From the NCBI GenBank assembly GCA_009823395.1, contig CM020503.1:1573001-1637000 (forward strand): 64,000 bases of DNA. Reading direction: 5' to 3'. The position numbers and the translations under genes are program-made. The notes under the pieces were generated by a model. That model had not been told where the DNA came from and did no database searches. It worked only from the letters and a program-made list of their open reading frames with translations. Origin of the DNA: Thamnaconus septentrionalis (lineage: Eukaryota > Chordata > Actinopteri > Tetraodontiformes > Monacanthidae). Positions within the stretch are counted from its first letter, which is position 1. Every line of letters begins with the position of its first letter. Shown one piece after another: positions 48,801-63,085 of the stretch.

Positions 48801-48949
48801 TCTTTTTAAGACGTTCACTTTGTTCCCCGACTGATCTAGTTGACTCGGTCCCTGCTGGTCTGTCATGAGAAGGGGAGTTTCTGTCCCCAGATGTTACTTC
48901 AGGGAGGTCCTTGATGCAGCAAGCGATCAGTCCTACTCAAAAATAAATG

Positions 48950-48990
48950 AAAAAAACAAAACAAAACAAAACAAAACAAACAAAAAAAAA
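48950..48990. repeat. (AAAAC)n run
   Basis: About six AAAAC units with an A-rich edge. Confidence 0.85.
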
Positions 48991-49800
48991 CCCCACAACC
49001 CCAGACTTCATCTTCAGGATATATTGTTGGAGTCTGCGGCTGACACATAACGCGTTTACATGCACGTGAGTTGTCCGATCACAGTCGAACTGAGGCAATA
49101 ATTCGGTTTTCTCCAGTGTCATGTAAACGCACTGATTGAGCAGCTATTAAAATGTTCCAGTATCCACCTCAAACCTCTCTCTGGTTTAGACTGCTGCAGT
49201 CATATGCGTTTATTTTCTGTTTGTGGTTTGCCGGTGACACGAGAGCACGGCAGCTTCCACAGTTTGGTTTCCTGTCGTGAAAAGGCTCATAATCTGAGCC
49301 ACGGTGAAAAAAAAGGCACAGAAGAAGTCTGACGATATAAGGCGGATAAATTATTTATCCGACATTCGATCCAGTGTTTTGCTCTGGAAACAGGTGGTCC
49401 GCTGCACGCGATCTGCAGCACTGCTAAAAACCTAAACGAGAGTTATTGTTGGATTATAGCTGTTTGCGTTACTGAAGCGGCCTCCAAGTCTTTTATCCAG
49501 TGAGCAGAGTTGTCAGGTTCGGGATAATCAGAAAATGCTGTTTGCATGAGTTTCTTATTCAGGGTGTTGTCCTAATCAACTTAATATTGGAAAATAATAC
49601 AGTCCATGTAAATGTTATGTCTATGTAGTGCTGCCAGAAACTCGCCTGCTCATTGGACATGTCCAGCACCGGCCAAAGGGGAAATCGTAAAACAAGCTCA
49701 GCATGTGATCTGTTATGCGGAAAAGACGGTTTAAACAGAGGTCAGGTTCTCTGACACGGAGACCCTGAAAAATAAAACACTTAGAGGGAGGAAAAAAGGG

Positions 49801-52800
49801 GGACGTCTGGCTTTCTATGTTACGTTACTCAACACATTTCCTTCTGCTCATACAGCTGTGCAGATCATTTGCAAACAGTTGCACAGGAACCGCAGGCGTC
49901 TGCCAGAACCTCCGCCTGTAGCTCCTGCAGTATGTAACAGTGTCTGCACAGGCCTCCGCTCCCTGGTTCGACCTGGGCCGCAGGACGTAAATGAGAGCTT
50001 GCGGTGATGACGGACCGGCGACGCTGGACAGGATCGAGGCCGCTCGTTTGTCGACCTGTGGTCTCAACGGCGGGAAGCCGACAGCATGCGAGGGCACTGG
50101 CGGACAGAGTCGGGTCAGCGGGGGGCCTGGAGCAGGTAGTCTCAAAAACAGTCCGGGAAATGAGCACTGCAATGAAACTGCCTGAAAACCAGAATTCTTG
50201 TGAGTCCTCTGTGGAGGAAATACTGCATTTGATGTACTTTTGACATTCTGTTGGGGCCACTGGAGGTGGATGAAAGCAGAGAAAGGATTTGATTCCAGGA
50301 GGCTGCGATCTAAAGTCGTCCTGTTGTGTCTCAGGCTTCGCCAGCAGATAAAGACTAGAGGCGGCAATGGCAAAGATGAGGGTCTCGGCCACGGTTTCAG
50401 AAGATTGGAGGCATTTGCTCTGTCCAACGATTGCTGGCTGACGCAGCAGAAACCGACATGTGAGGGTTACCAAAATAGATTTGCAGGCACGCTGACCTGC
50501 GTGATGCCAAAACACCGTCAGTCCACGCATCGTGTCGCGTGCTGCCAGCCCTCTGCTTTCAAACACTGACAGCAGAAACAACACCTTAAACTACTGTTGG
50601 TTCAACAAACACTGCAAAATACATGAGGGATTCAGAACCAAAGGCCACGCCGTGCAGTGGCTATTTTGAAAAAGCTTCTCAAACTCTTTTTTAGATGGAT
50701 TAAGATTTCACATCACAACCTTTTCTCATTTTCATAATTTTTTTTTTTTCAATGCTTTGAATTCAAAACACGTTCATTGACCCATTACTGTGCTTTTGTC
50801 GTGGTCCTAAAAAACTGTTTTGTTATTATTGGCCATGTCACCGGGATTTGGACATCGCTCTCGAATTTTTCCGTCAATATTTTCTGCTCATTTTCTTTGA
50901 CTTCATGTCCAAAGTGCTCGCGGCTCTGCACGTGTGCTGCCTACATCTGAAGCGTCGGTTCCAGTCCATCCTGAACTCCAGCGCTGACCCCTGAGGGCGC
51001 TCCCCCCTCCGCCCCCCATTACCCCGACGGCGACAGTTATTCAGCGTCTGCTGTTTTTCCCCGTGTTTGCTTGATGTGCGCAGTCAGCTACAGTGACTGC
51101 TCGGAGGGGTCCGGCTGAACCGGACCACACAGAGCCCCGCGTTGTGTTGATACAGTTGCCTACCCCGAGGCTTGACAACAGCCCCTGAAGAGAGGCTCCA
51201 GAGAAACGGATCAGGCCCTTGGTGCTGACCTTCTTCCCCGTCCACCTCCCCCCTGGACAGGAGAGGCCCTGGCTCTCACAGCTGAGCTCTGAGCCTAGTC
51301 CCAGTTCCACCGGTTCCATCCTACTGGCCTCTATTCTCCAGCACGACTCTTTGATCCAGCGTCACCTCTGAAGCCAGTCCTGGAACGGATGGCGACATGT
51401 GACTGGAGTCAGTCATGAGGAGGTTCACCTGAAGATGTGCGGACGACTCAAGCCGCTCACGTTGATCATGGAGACTTTCTGCTGCAGCAGGAATCAATCC
51501 AGGTCCATCTGGGCAGATTCCACAGAGCCCTCTCACCAGTCAAACACAACACTCAGGACCAGGACCACCCCTCTGCAGAGGAAGCACTGTCGATCTCTCA
51601 CACATGAAGGAAAGTCTGAGTCACTGCTAGCTTCCAATAAATCTGTTTAAATCAGATCAGAGCCCAAAACATGTCTGCGGCTCTACTGTGGAAGTTATCG
51701 CAGTTCCATCAGGCAGAGTTCCTTTTATTTTTTTTTTTTATCAATGATGGAATAAAGGCTGACATGAAGTCTCCAAGGTCAGATTTCTGATATCTGTGGC
51801 CTCCGCTGTTGGCACCCGGTCAAATGTTTCTGGACTCCACAGGAGACCTCTGGGGCAAAGGCGCCAAAATCCTGACTGGACCTCAAACAAAAGCCATTTT
51901 TGGCAGCGATGATTTGTCTCTAAAAATGTTGTTACGTAATGAACTTTGGTATCAGAACAAAAAGAACCAGGAAGCATATAGGGCAAGTTAGCACACAGGA
52001 GATGACAGCACGCACTTCACCGCAAATCCAATGTAGTAAACATTCTGCAATAACACAACAACATCTGAAGTCAGTTTTTCATTTCTGTACGTGTCACAGT
52101 CCAAATTAATGGCCCAGACAAAACATTAGTGGTAAATCAGGCGAAGAGCTCCAGAATTATATCAAGTTCAGAAAGTAACTGGAAGCAACCCATGATATTT
52201 TTTGGACAAGTCCAACCATGTAGTTTTGATTTCTAAACTAAAGCAGACGAGAAGAAAAAAAGGCATATTGGTCACACGGCAGAGACACTAGTTCATGTGG
52301 TCCAAGAAGTTCTGAAGTTTCTCCCTGACCGCCAGTTGTTTAAATGTATTTTAACACAGTTCACATTTAGTTTTAATTCAACAGTGTTCCAGGGTTCCTG
52401 ACAACATTTTCAAAGGGAGTCCCGACTTCAATTATTCACCTGTGGCTTTTATAACAGAAGATGTTGAGGTGTTTACTGTATAATTACTACTTTTAGTGAC
52501 TCAACAGGTTGTTTTCACAACTAATAGCCCACTACACTCAGTACCATTGGGAACCTGGGGTTAAATTTGCAACATTCATCTGGCCTGAGGTTTTTTGTTT
52601 TTTGTTTTTCACCTTTTGAAAAACATATTCCCATCCTCGCCTGTTGGTGGCCCTGCATCGGTATTACTGAAGGAGTAGCCAAAACGAACAGTGAACAACA
52701 AATCTCGCTCATCTATTGGTTAGTGCAAGTCAACTTGCTGATTCCTGCATTTGGTTCACTTGCGGGAGGGCGGGACTGACTTGTTTTTAGGTCGTCAGAG

Positions 52801-55800
52801 TTGGATTACAACATTCACACCTCCCCAAACAGAACCGACTCTCCACGCCAAGCAACTGGAGTTGAGTCAAAGTGGGCTGATGTGAAGGCACCCAGGATAT
52901 ATCCTTTTCTGGCACCACTTTGCTGCACATGACTGACAAGAGTCGGACATGTGTCCTCGTCGGCACATGCTGCTCGTCTTCTTGGGACGTCACTGTGGCT
53001 GACCCAGTCCCCGAGGCTGTCTGTGCTAATGTTCTGCCCTGGACTCACAGCACTAATCGGGCCCCGGGTGTGGCTGTGTGTTGGCCCAATTGATTAGCTC
53101 AAACAGCCAGAAGCACAACAATCAGCCAGTCCTCTGCCATCCTTAACTTTGTGTCCACGATGCTTATGCAGTTAGTGCATTTTTTGCAAGTTGCCAGCTC
53201 ATTGAATAGGCTTGGTATAAGGTGTGTTTTCAACTCCCTTTCTACTCCCTAGGGAGGCAATGAGGTCATGTCCTTCAGGAACCGACTCATCTATAAGGAC
53301 AATGGGCCGCTCACAATTTCCCAGGGTGCAGTGCCTAGTCACACCAATCAGTTGCCTGGGAATGATCGGCCACATTTACTTTATATTTCCTGAGAGTTAT
53401 ACATGCAATTATACCCAACCTAACCCATCTAATATCACAAAACAACTTCCTTTCTTGATGAACGCTGCAAGGAAAGCAACAGAAAGAAGTGAACACCCAG
53501 AGAGTGAGCTGTTCCTTCCTGGGGCAACATGAAAGTGCAGCTAATTACACAGTCGCAGTCCACTCACTCTTGGAGGAAACGTCCAATAAAAATTCTAACT
53601 GTGACGTTGACATCATTATTTAGAAACAATGCGCAAAGCTCATTCTTCCACAAACAAATGAGTGTAGCAGAACACAAGACAGAATTCTAAACAAAATCGC
53701 CATCCAGATTGTGTGTGTGTGTGTGTGAATTCTAAAATACTTAGTCGGTAAGGTAAGGGACCTTATGTTGGAGCTGGAGAGCCATCAAAGGCACGTTTCC
53801 TCCCTCAAAAGGATGCTGTGACCACGAAGATTAATAACTCCTGAGGCAGATTAGGAGGAATGATGAGAAACCTGGATCTTCACAGTGTGTCTTTAAATAG
53901 ACGTGGCGAGATGGTCACCTCTGGCTGACCCGACACACACTGCTCCGCTGAGAGCACTTGGACACACATCATTCATGTGTTACTTACATTAACGGGGAAG
54001 ATTTTGACACGTCTCCTTCCATCAGCATCTGTTTGTAATCTGGATTTGGATCTGGATTTAAAATGTCTCTTCAAATTTTAACATGAGCTTGTTTATGCTG
54101 TGTAAATTTACACAGAGTTGCAGAGCAGAGCAACAACATAATCTCCAGATTTTGCCTTCATAGACAGAGAGGACATCTTTCAAATCTGTACTTTTTTTTC
54201 AGAACTTGAAGGCGGTGAAAGGATTGGAAAGTGATGAACATGCTTTGTCTTGACTACAAATTTTAATCTTGAATTCAATTTATATTTGCTGAAAGGTAGC
54301 TTTGATAGTGTGGTATAACAACATTCATTCATTAAGATGCTTGTCAACGATCACAAGATTCCCACCTAATATGTTGTGTGTTGCGTGATTGTTTGAAGAT
54401 AATCTTGTTTAATTCAGTCACTAATCAATTGCCATAGTGAACATGGAGGCTCTCGTTGAGGAAAACCCAGATAGCTGGTACGATCAAGATGCCTGTAGCT
54501 CTACTACCACCAAGTTACTGATGTTGAAAGAACAGGTTTAAAACCAGAGAAAGTTTTCTTGGCACTTTTTTAAAGGTATTTAGAGAATAAGAAGCAAAAC
54601 AAAACAATCTGAGCCGATGTCCTTAAGAACTTGAAATGGACTTCCTGCGAGGATCTAGAATCCATTTCTACACCTTCAAGACCACAATGATTCCACAGCA
54701 TCAGCGGGCAATGGGCTTCATCCCTGACGTGCCAGCTGGGTGTAATTTAAATGTCCCCTCCCTTATTTGTAATTATAACCGTTTCCTCTTGCGGTGATGT
54801 TCATAGTAGGAAATATGCTCCGGTGGTCCAACGTCACTCAGGAGCGTGTGTGTGTGCATATGTGCGTGTGTGTGTGGTGAGTGATTAGGGGCGCCTGGCG
54901 AGCCTGAGGTCCAGCCTGTGCGTGGGCAGGCGGAGACAAGCAGCCGTGGCAAAACCTTCCAGGAATATCTCAAATAAATCAGGTGTGATAGCTGAGTGGA
55001 AGAAAGTTTCCGTGTCCGCTCTCCAAATATTACTTCTACTGGGAAATCCAAAGTTCAACACCTTTGTCACATGTATTTTGAGCAAAAGCCGGGAAAAAGA
55101 ATAGACTATCGCACGGGTAGCTTCCTCATGTTCGGCTCTGCTCATTTTTATTTTGCTTTTGCTTTATGCTTTTTTGTTTTACTCAACAACAGCCAAATCA
55201 TCCATCAACACACCTCCAGCGAGTACACCGTCTCCCGTTCCTCCTCCCAGACTCATTCATCCGGAGCTTTCCCGATACATTCCCATCAAGACTCATTTAG
55301 CAATTTAAGTGGTTGAGGCAGCGAGCCAGGCATCCAAACAGGAATCAAGAAACAGTGGAAAACATTCTGATCCAGTGGGACAAAAAACCCCCCAAAAACC
55401 AAGAAAACCAGGCGAAAGGGACACGAGGAGGACACTGGGAGTTGGCTTCACGCCGCTACTTGTTTTGATTGTGGCTAATTCACAGACGATGTCCCTAATG
55501 CAAACACCCATCTTGATTTGATCACGAGCAGGGTTTCAAGTATTTTTAGCCGGTTGCTCTGGTGTGATCGGAGGTGACTTGACTTAGCTGGGAGGGATTA
55601 TGTGGAGGTAAGATACAGAGGTCAGACCGCGGCCATCCACACCGCTGCCGTTGGCTGGCCTCGCCGTTTTTAAACGACAGACTTCTCTTCCTTCCCGCGG
55701 CACTTTGTCTTCTCCTGCCAGGGTTATTGATCCAGCAAATTAGCGCATGTAGCTCTGGGAGGCAAAGGAAGTGGGCTTTAGCTAATTTTTCCATTCAGGT

Positions 55801-56560
55801 CCCAGTGCACTTGACTGTTCATTGCTTCAGTGAGAGGCAAACCAGTTGTATAATCTGTTGAGGTTTGGCTGTCGGATTGTCGTAGGAAACAATAATAGGA
55901 GCATGACAGAGGTGAAACAGAGTGCCTCAGCATCTGCCCACTACTACAGGCTCAGCCTCTTCCTGATAAAGCACTCATATTAGGGGATCATAGACAGGCC
56001 TTCTGCTTTCAGTTTGGAGCTAAGGTCTTTGGTTGAAGCTAATTTTTGTTGGTCGGGTGCAAAATAACTCTTTGGCCCAATCCCACTTCACATTTTTACT
56101 GCTACCCTTTACCCTACTCTTGGCACCTACAAATTGGGATGCACCTTTGAGCGTTTGTGCTCTGCAGTGGCCCAGACAGTCTTCACTGAAATGCTATGGC
56201 CGTTTGTGTGATATTGTTTGTGTGATGCTGTTTGTGGTGAATGTTGTTTTTGTCATCAGTTAGACAGATGTTTAAATTCATTTTAACGTTTTACGTTAAA
56301 AGCTCTTGTAGCTTCACTCAGTCCAAAGCTGTCATGTAAACGGCTTATGTGGATACACAGGAAGTCATTTTACTTATGGCAGATACTTATGGATAATTTA
56401 CTTGTTCAGAACCGGAAATGAAAACACGTTCATGAAAAGCTGAAAGCGTCCATTTTTTGTAAGCTAGTCAACAGTAAGCCAATTACGCTAATAGCGGTCG
56501 ATAGTGACACAATGCACTACAGAGGAAGAGGTTGCACACTGCTGTAGGTAGGACTCTCTT
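49801..56560. other. intergenic unique sequence, no gene recognised
   Basis: Two overlapping minus-strand frames of 200 and 239 codons cover 49825-50584. They share DNA in different frames and have no recognisable family motif. The rest holds only a short (GT)n (53710-53727). I see no exon series. Confidence 0.45.
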
Positions 56561-56565
56561 AATCC

Positions 56566-56614
<49 letters not shown>

Positions 56615-56790
56615 CATTTTTATCTATAAAGCGCTAAATTACATTCAAAGATGTCTTAAAGCGCTTTGCACAATTAAATAGAAAACCAGCTGATCCCTCC
56701 ATAGCAAGCTCAAAGTGACAGTAGCAGGAAAAACTCCCCAGTGGGAAGAAACCTCGAACAGACCCCAACTGGACAGTGGCCATCTACTTT
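56566..56790 (-). mobile_element. retroelement 3' tail ending in (ATCA)n, antisense
   Basis: (ATCA)n at 56566-56614, then ctataaagcgctaaattaca, a cttaaagcgctttgca block and an aaaactccccagtgggaaga block. Its reverse complement shares the ggtttcttcccac and gggagtttttcctg pattern with 38310-38517. Confidence 0.65.
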
Positions 56791-57285
56791 GAGTGGTTGG
56801 GGTGAAAAGGAAAAACAAAAAACGAAGAGATAGAGATGGAAATAGAGATAGAATCAAAGTCAAACTTTACAAAGCAAAACCTCCATTCATAAGGACAACC
56901 TAAATATTCAGGGAATATTCTAGTAAGAAGTGTCTGCCTCTTAAGAAAGCCAATTGATCGATTATATGAGTGAGTTTATAATTCAAGACGTAAGAAAAAA
57001 TACCTTCTTTGTTTCATAACCCTCTCAAAACAAACTATTAGTTTTCATTTTGTCTGCGTCACTTGGCCCACTGGGCCCCACTCAAGGCGCAGTGAAGACA
57101 GAAAAAGTAATGAAGGTATTTTCAGTCTGCAGCATCAGCACATGTCGATCCAAGGCAACATGCCAAAGAGGGGAGATGTTGACGCAACAACACTCATCAA
57201 CCTGTGACAGAGAACCAACCGCAGGCCATTTGTGGCATGTCTTACTTCTGGCAGGTCATTTGCTGTTTAAATGTTAAAATCATTT

Positions 57286-57307
57286 AAAAAAAAAAAAAAA
57301 AAAAAAA
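57286..57307. repeat. poly(A) run
   Basis: 22 consecutive A bases. It could be the decayed tail of a retroelement. Confidence 0.9.
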
Positions 57308-57555
57308 GACTTTCCATGCTTAATCCTGATGTTAATTCCAGTGGCCAGTGTTAGTTTGGGGGCTCAATGATTTCCACAAAAGTTTGGCAGACTCGTCCTG
57401 AAAAACTCAAACACTTCCTGATAGAAAAATGCAAAGTCTGATATATTCTTTACTGCTTCAAACTAATGAAGACATAGTGCTGTAACTATTTGGCCCTACT
57501 GCAATGAGAAAGACACTAAGTTTCATTATAAAATTAGAGAAACTGTATACGTGAG

Positions 57556-57720
57556 CGGGTGACACGGTGGCGCAGTGGCGCAGTGGTTAGCGCTGCCGCC
57601 TCACAGCAAGAAGGTCGTGGGTTCGATTCCGGGGCCCGGGCCTGGGACCTTTCTGTGTGGAGTTTGCATGTTCTCCCTGTGTTTCTCCAAAAACATGCAT
57701 GTGAGGCCAGCCACCCTACG
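57556..57720 (+). mobile_element. tRNA-like SINE head and partial body
   Basis: gtgacacggtggcgcagtgg, with an extra ggcgcagtgg duplication, is followed by ttagcgctgccgcctcacag, a B box ggttcgattcc and gtttgcatgttctccctgtg. It stops where the LINE fragment begins. Confidence 0.8.
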
Positions 57721-57721
57721 G

Positions 57722-58010
57722 AGGAAACTCATTCCGGCAGCTTGTATTCGCGCTCTTTCGATCATTACCCAAAGCTCATGATCATAGGTGAGGGTGGGAA
57801 CGTCGATCAACAGGTAAATCGAGAACTTTGCCTTTCGGCCTAGCTCCTTCTTCACCATGACAGATCGGTACAGCGACCGCACTGCAGACGCAGCACCGAT
57901 CCGCCTGTTGATCTCACGCTCCATCTTCCCCTCACTTGTGAAGAAGACCCTGATATACTTGAACTCCTCCACCTGAGGCAGGATCTCACCACCAACCTGG
58001 AGAAGTTACT
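57722..58010 (-). mobile_element. non-LTR retrotransposon fragment (C-terminal ORF2 region), degenerate
   Basis: The minus-strand frame contains FFTSEGKMEREINRRIGAAS, SLYRSVMVKKELGRKAK, VPTLTYDHELWVM and QAAGMSFLRRVAGLT, the pattern seen downstream of the reverse transcriptase domain in many teleost LINEs. It is truncated at both ends with no intact ORF. The SINE head abuts it. Confidence 0.75.
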
Positions 58011-60825
58011 GAAATGTGGTGAAAATATTAAGTCCTGATTAATAGAATTGAGCATAACTTTTTAAAATGTTCTTTTTTATTTTTAATCAAACATAGAACC
58101 TAGTTAGTTTGAACGTTTAACCAGCAGTTTCAGTGAATCACCTCTAGTTTTCCCAAATCCATTCATGCCCTTGGAGAGACAGACTCACAGAAATGAAGCA
58201 CACCCAGATTTAATACTGAAAGTGCAGGAAATCATTTGAGGTCAGAGCTAAAGATATCAGGATAAAGACTCCTGACTCATGCAGATGTGTGAACCACAAC
58301 AGGCGGAGATAATTGAAGTAAAATTCCTCACAGCAGGGCTTGAATTCCACCCTCCACCCTCTTCATGCCCAGTGTTGCCCACTTGACTTTCAGTCAGTCA
58401 AAACAGGACCTCCAGCTCACTGATGCTGGGTTTCCTTACAGTTGCCCAGACTGATATCTACAATTCCATCCAGGTCTGTGCTTAAGAAATTGGTTATGGC
58501 TATTCTCTTAATACATCCTCACCCAACGCAAGTCGCTTTGGCCATCCAGCCACAACAGTCGGTTAAAACCGAGGTCAGCACTTCAAAGATCTTTTCAGGC
58601 TCATTCCAGTCAGCAGCATGAAATAACACTGTGACAAATACAACTCGCATGGTGGAGTGCGATGTCTGTCAACCTCCCGCCCTCTGCTCTCAATCACGTT
58701 GCTTATAAACCATGGAAATTAAAGCCGGCCGCTCGCTGGAATGTGGCTTCGCGCTTGTGCACGAGCTTGACACAATCGAGTCGACGCTTTGCGCGGCGCC
58801 GAGGTCGTCAGTGAAACAGGTGCTCAGGTGCACAGGTGTGAAGACTAGCAGACTTTTTTTTGAAGCACTTTTTGAAGCACTTTTCACTTAACATACTTTT
58901 TTGTTGCTTTGGCACGTGAGCATTGTTGCAGCGGCATCAGAAGTGCAGGAGCTACTTCTCAGAAACTAAGAACTTTGAGCGGAGTCGTGAAAGTTCTGGG
59001 GACATTTTCAGTTGGACAGTTTCTAGACAGAGAGTTGGTGGTGAAACAATGTCCTCCAGGACGCAGCAGGTGGGATCAGGAATCCAGTGAAGAGTGCGAA
59101 CAGTGCAGACCGTCTAAAACAAGCATGGGCAAACTATGGCCATATATAGCCATACATTATATTGATATTAACTTAGTCATAAAATAGCTGTATTTGATCC
59201 ATTCAAATACGAGATACTTCGAAGACACATATTTTGTTGTAACACTTTTGTTAATTTTCAATCAACATTAAATCACATGTTTTCTGCATATTCCCATTAT
59301 ATATATTATTTCTCCAATGAGGTGGGCCTTAAAAACACTCCATCCATCTGCTCCTGCTCCTGCTCTGGCCCCTTAGAACCCATTGCGGCCCACCGGTCAA
59401 AAAGTTTGCCCACCTCTGCTCTAAAAAGCTCCCGTGACACCAACTGAGCCTGCCTGCTTTACGTTTTATCTCTTATGGTTAGGCCGTCCCTTTCCTTCCT
59501 TAATGTGCAACTGTCCGTTTTTAACCGGCAGTTCCGCTTTCTGCTCTGTACACTGAGATGCTTCGCAAAGAAAAAGAAGAAGAAGAAAAAAAAGTCTTGG
59601 AGTGCATGTGCGTTTGCGGGCAGCTGAGAAAACAGTTCATCTCCGCAGGGTGCCGCCAAGGACGCTCAACACGCCGGCCAACCTGTTGAAGAATCGCACA
59701 GGTGACGCAGGAAACCCGAACCAGCAGACAGCAGGGACCCATACTGACGTTTCACTTTCGTTGTGTTTTCAACGCATGTTTCTCGCAGAGAGGCAAGCTA
59801 GATTTCTGAGCCAGGAAGCTACATGATCTGTTTGTAGTCGTTCCTTCATTTCCCCCCCCATTCATTTCCATTCATTTGAAACAACCTGAGCATGTTTAAA
59901 CCTCATCATACTTAAACAGGCCAACTTGCGATGAAAACGATCCTCTCGCCGTCGGCGCCATGTTATGATGGCTATCATGCATAATCAGAACTATCCTTTT
60001 AAAACTGAGAACTGGAGAACACACAGCCACCGAGATGGAGCTGCGTGTCACTGGAGTGCTGGAGTAAAGTAAACAAATGAGCTTTGCACAGGTGTGACGA
60101 TCAGAACACTTTGATCACATACACATTTCGCCCTATAGTAAATACCCCCGTGACAAGAGTTACCATCATGACAGTATTTTCAGTTCAAAGAAAGGTTCAA
60201 AGACTTTCTGTTGCTTCACATTACACACATAAGGAGGTACATTTCATTGCTTACTGGGTCTCTGGACTCAGTAAGCTTTTTTGAAAGCTTTCTTTCAAAA
60301 AATTAAAGCTAAGACTAAAAGAGTGCTAAAAAAAAAATACAGACACAAATAAAAGATATGACACAGATTTAACTAAAAATACAGTTAAACTTCATTCCAG
60401 TGATTGCAGTTTTTTCCCTCAAGTCTCAATGCCCCTTTCTATATGTTAAGTGGAACATTCCTTTCACCTCTGCTCATTGGGCTCTTTGCTAGAGTTTCCT
60501 TTGCTGAGGTGACTGCGTGCTGTGCGTTCCTCTGCTTCTTCCCACCAAGCGTTCTTGCTGCCCAGATGTTTCTCTGCTGCTTTGATTTTGGTCTTCCCCA
60601 TTCTCCTGTCTGTCTATCAAATCAACAGAGAACAAAAAAGATGTTTTCCCCCGTCACGGCCACTGATTGTTTCCCGACTTTGCTGCATCTCCCACATAGT
60701 CTCGTTTTGTTATTCTCTGCACTACTTTAGAGACAGACATGCCCGATTGGAGGTTTTCCTCACATGCTTTCCTTCTATGGTGGCTCCTTGTGGTGGTATG
60801 GTGGGGCAAAGGAGCCTGAAATGTA
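58011..60825. other. intergenic unique sequence, no gene recognised
   Basis: No exon series, no domain, no notable repeats apart from short A/T runs. Confidence 0.45.
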
Positions 60826-61112
60826 AGTGTCCCATCCATCCACTGCTTCTCCTGCACTCAGGGTCAGGGAGTGCTGGAGTCTGTCCCAGCTACAGTGAAA
60901 CCATCCATCAACAAGTCACCAGTTCATCACAGGGACGCATTGAGAAACAAAGTCAACCTCACAGCTCACATTTACGGTTGCTTAAGTTCCCAATGACCCC
61001 AATGTGCACATCTTAGTCTGGGGTGATGAAGGCCTCACAGAAAGGCCCCTGTTGGGAATTGAACTCGCTACCCTCTTTGCTGTGAGGCAACGTTTCTAAC
61101 CACTCTGCCGCC
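60826..61112 (-). mobile_element. diverged SINE with L2-like tail, antisense
   Basis: Left end gtcccatccatccactgctt, then the gtctgtcccagctacagtga block and the caccagttcatcacagggac block. The right end has a head-like ttgggaattgaactcgctac followed by a ctttgctgtgaggcaacg segment. Same family as 22095-22412. Confidence 0.65.
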
Positions 61113-63049
61113 TACATCGTCACGAAGGTATCCGTTATTGTTGGCTTCATTCATTCTCTTTAATAGCATCCATCAGCGCACTTGAGAACCTTCTCTAAAT
61201 TACACCTTGAATTGGGTTCCTCAGAAAAAGCAACTTCCTGCACAGGTTTAATGATGACTTTGTAATCCTCCTCTGTTGCTCTTGTTTTCTCAATTTCAAG
61301 ATTACCATTTAGACATACCATGCTTTTGTTTTTGTCCATACCAACCTGTTTGCAGCTCAGCCCCTGAATCCACTGAGTCACTTTCTTCTGCCATATCGCC
61401 TGTCCATATGCAGTCCCACTGAAACTTTAAATTTACCATCTTTAAATGTATTCAGGTTTTACAGTCCTACTTCTACCAAAGCCGAATCTCACTCGCAATC
61501 TCACGCGAAAAGAAACTTAAAATTCCCAAGACAAGAAGAGAAAATAGACATATATGTAAGCTGACCCTGTGAGCGAGGGCGACTGGAGCGGTGTACATAA
61601 CAGATGCTACACAACACTGCACTGCATGCAAGTTATCACAGATGTGTGTGGGAGCATGAAAGCATACATGTACGTGACAGACAGACAGAATGAGGCAGAT
61701 GCTGTGTGTGTGTGTGTGTGTGTGCGCGTGCATTGAAAGTCTTCATCTGGAACTGATCAGCGTCTCCAACTGAACCGGCCTGGTTGTGTGGTCGCAGTGT
61801 ACAGCAGTTGTAAGAGACATACGTTGCCTGTGATCCACATGGCTCTCTGGGGATACCATCTTATATAAGGGCACCAGAGAAGAGCCATCGATCAAGTATG
61901 AGGACGCGCCTCGTTGGAAAAAAACAAAAGCCGAGAAGATGACGAACAAGATGCCGCATTCGGAAGCAATGACTCCTGTGTTTGTTCTAGTCGGCAAGTG
62001 AAACGAAAACAAATTCACGTTGAAAAGCCGCCTCGCTGCGAGAGAGAAAGCGTCCCCGGAGACCAGATCATATTTGTGTGTGAAGTAGCCTTTTTTCCCC
62101 CCTGAGTTCACTGCTGTCAGTGAGGAGCGCATTGTAAACAAGTGCAGGAATGCCAGCTGGGGCCAGCCTCAACCGTGACTCAGACTCTGGTTGCGTGGCC
62201 TCCCAGCCACTGCTATCTTCACTCTGTTAATATGCGGCATGGAACGGCAAACACATGGTAGCAACGCGCTTTTTGGCTCGCCGGCACCAGTTGATGGAAG
62301 TTGTGGTGGGGGGCAGACACGTGAGGCGGATTCCGTGCGGCGCGCAGGCCTCACCGCCGCCGTGCATCCGCACGGCTGGATTTTGCGTGCGTCTGTCTCC
62401 GAGCGAGCGGCTGCTGCGTTTCATTTCTCAACATGTATCCGCCCGCAACGTGGGCCCTGTGTGCGGGGCATGTCCGCCCGAGACGCAGATGTATGCTAAC
62501 CAGTCGCAGAGCTCTCCTTCCCTGCTAGGAAAAGGGCTTGGCCACCCGACCAGGCCACCCATACCAGACGAGTGCATCACCCCGCTTTGGAAAGAATGAA
62601 CTCACTGCTTCCTAATATGTTCCCAATGGGTGCAGGTATTTTTTTTTTTCTCTTCAGTGATCTGCACTGTAATTGGCAATTAAATTTGATCCAGGATGCT
62701 GTGCAAAAAAACAGCAAGCAAAAAAACAACTTCAGCCGGTGGGCAAGGGACACAACTATCACAAATGAAGGTTAAAAAAAAACGCAAAACAAAAACAAAA
62801 CGCCTGCGTGTTACGCCAAAATATCAGTGTTTCACCGAATTTAGTGCCTCTTGCCTCAGATTTGTCTGATCCAAACTGGCTCTCTGCAGCGATGGGGTCA
62901 GCACTGTTTGTTCCCAGTGTGAGGCTGGACTCAGTGGTCCCTCTGAGAGTCCTGCCGAGACCACTCCGCTGCCGCCCAAAAAACATGTTCTTTAATTATT
63001 TTTATAAGTGGAAGTGAGCGGGTGAGTGGAAACTATGTGCAGTCCAGGC

Positions 63050-63085
<36 letters not shown>

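Larger units (their letters stand above)
42515..49800. other. intergenic unique sequence, no gene recognised
   Basis: Moderate-GC sequence with few repeats. It includes a GC-rich patch at 43100-43450, (GGC)n-like bases near 43890-43905, a CTCF-like core with one mismatch at 48212-48225 and an (AAAAC)n run at 48950-48990. The long open frames at 44985-45455 and 45793-46314 show no domain, no family motif and no splice context, and I read them as chance. Confidence 0.45.

Noticed and set aside
49825..50584. Two overlapping minus-strand frames of 200 and 239 codons
   Set aside because: Different frames over the same DNA, no recognisable domain, no splice or promoter context; likely chance in moderate-GC DNA.
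57575..57630. tRNA gene candidate (A and B box like)
   Set aside because: It continues into the SINE body shared with other copies, and has no cloverleaf with proper acceptor stem.
57601..57972. 123-codon minus-strand frame as a host gene
   Set aside because: Its motifs are those of teleost non-LTR retrotransposons and the right-hand end overlaps a SINE head.
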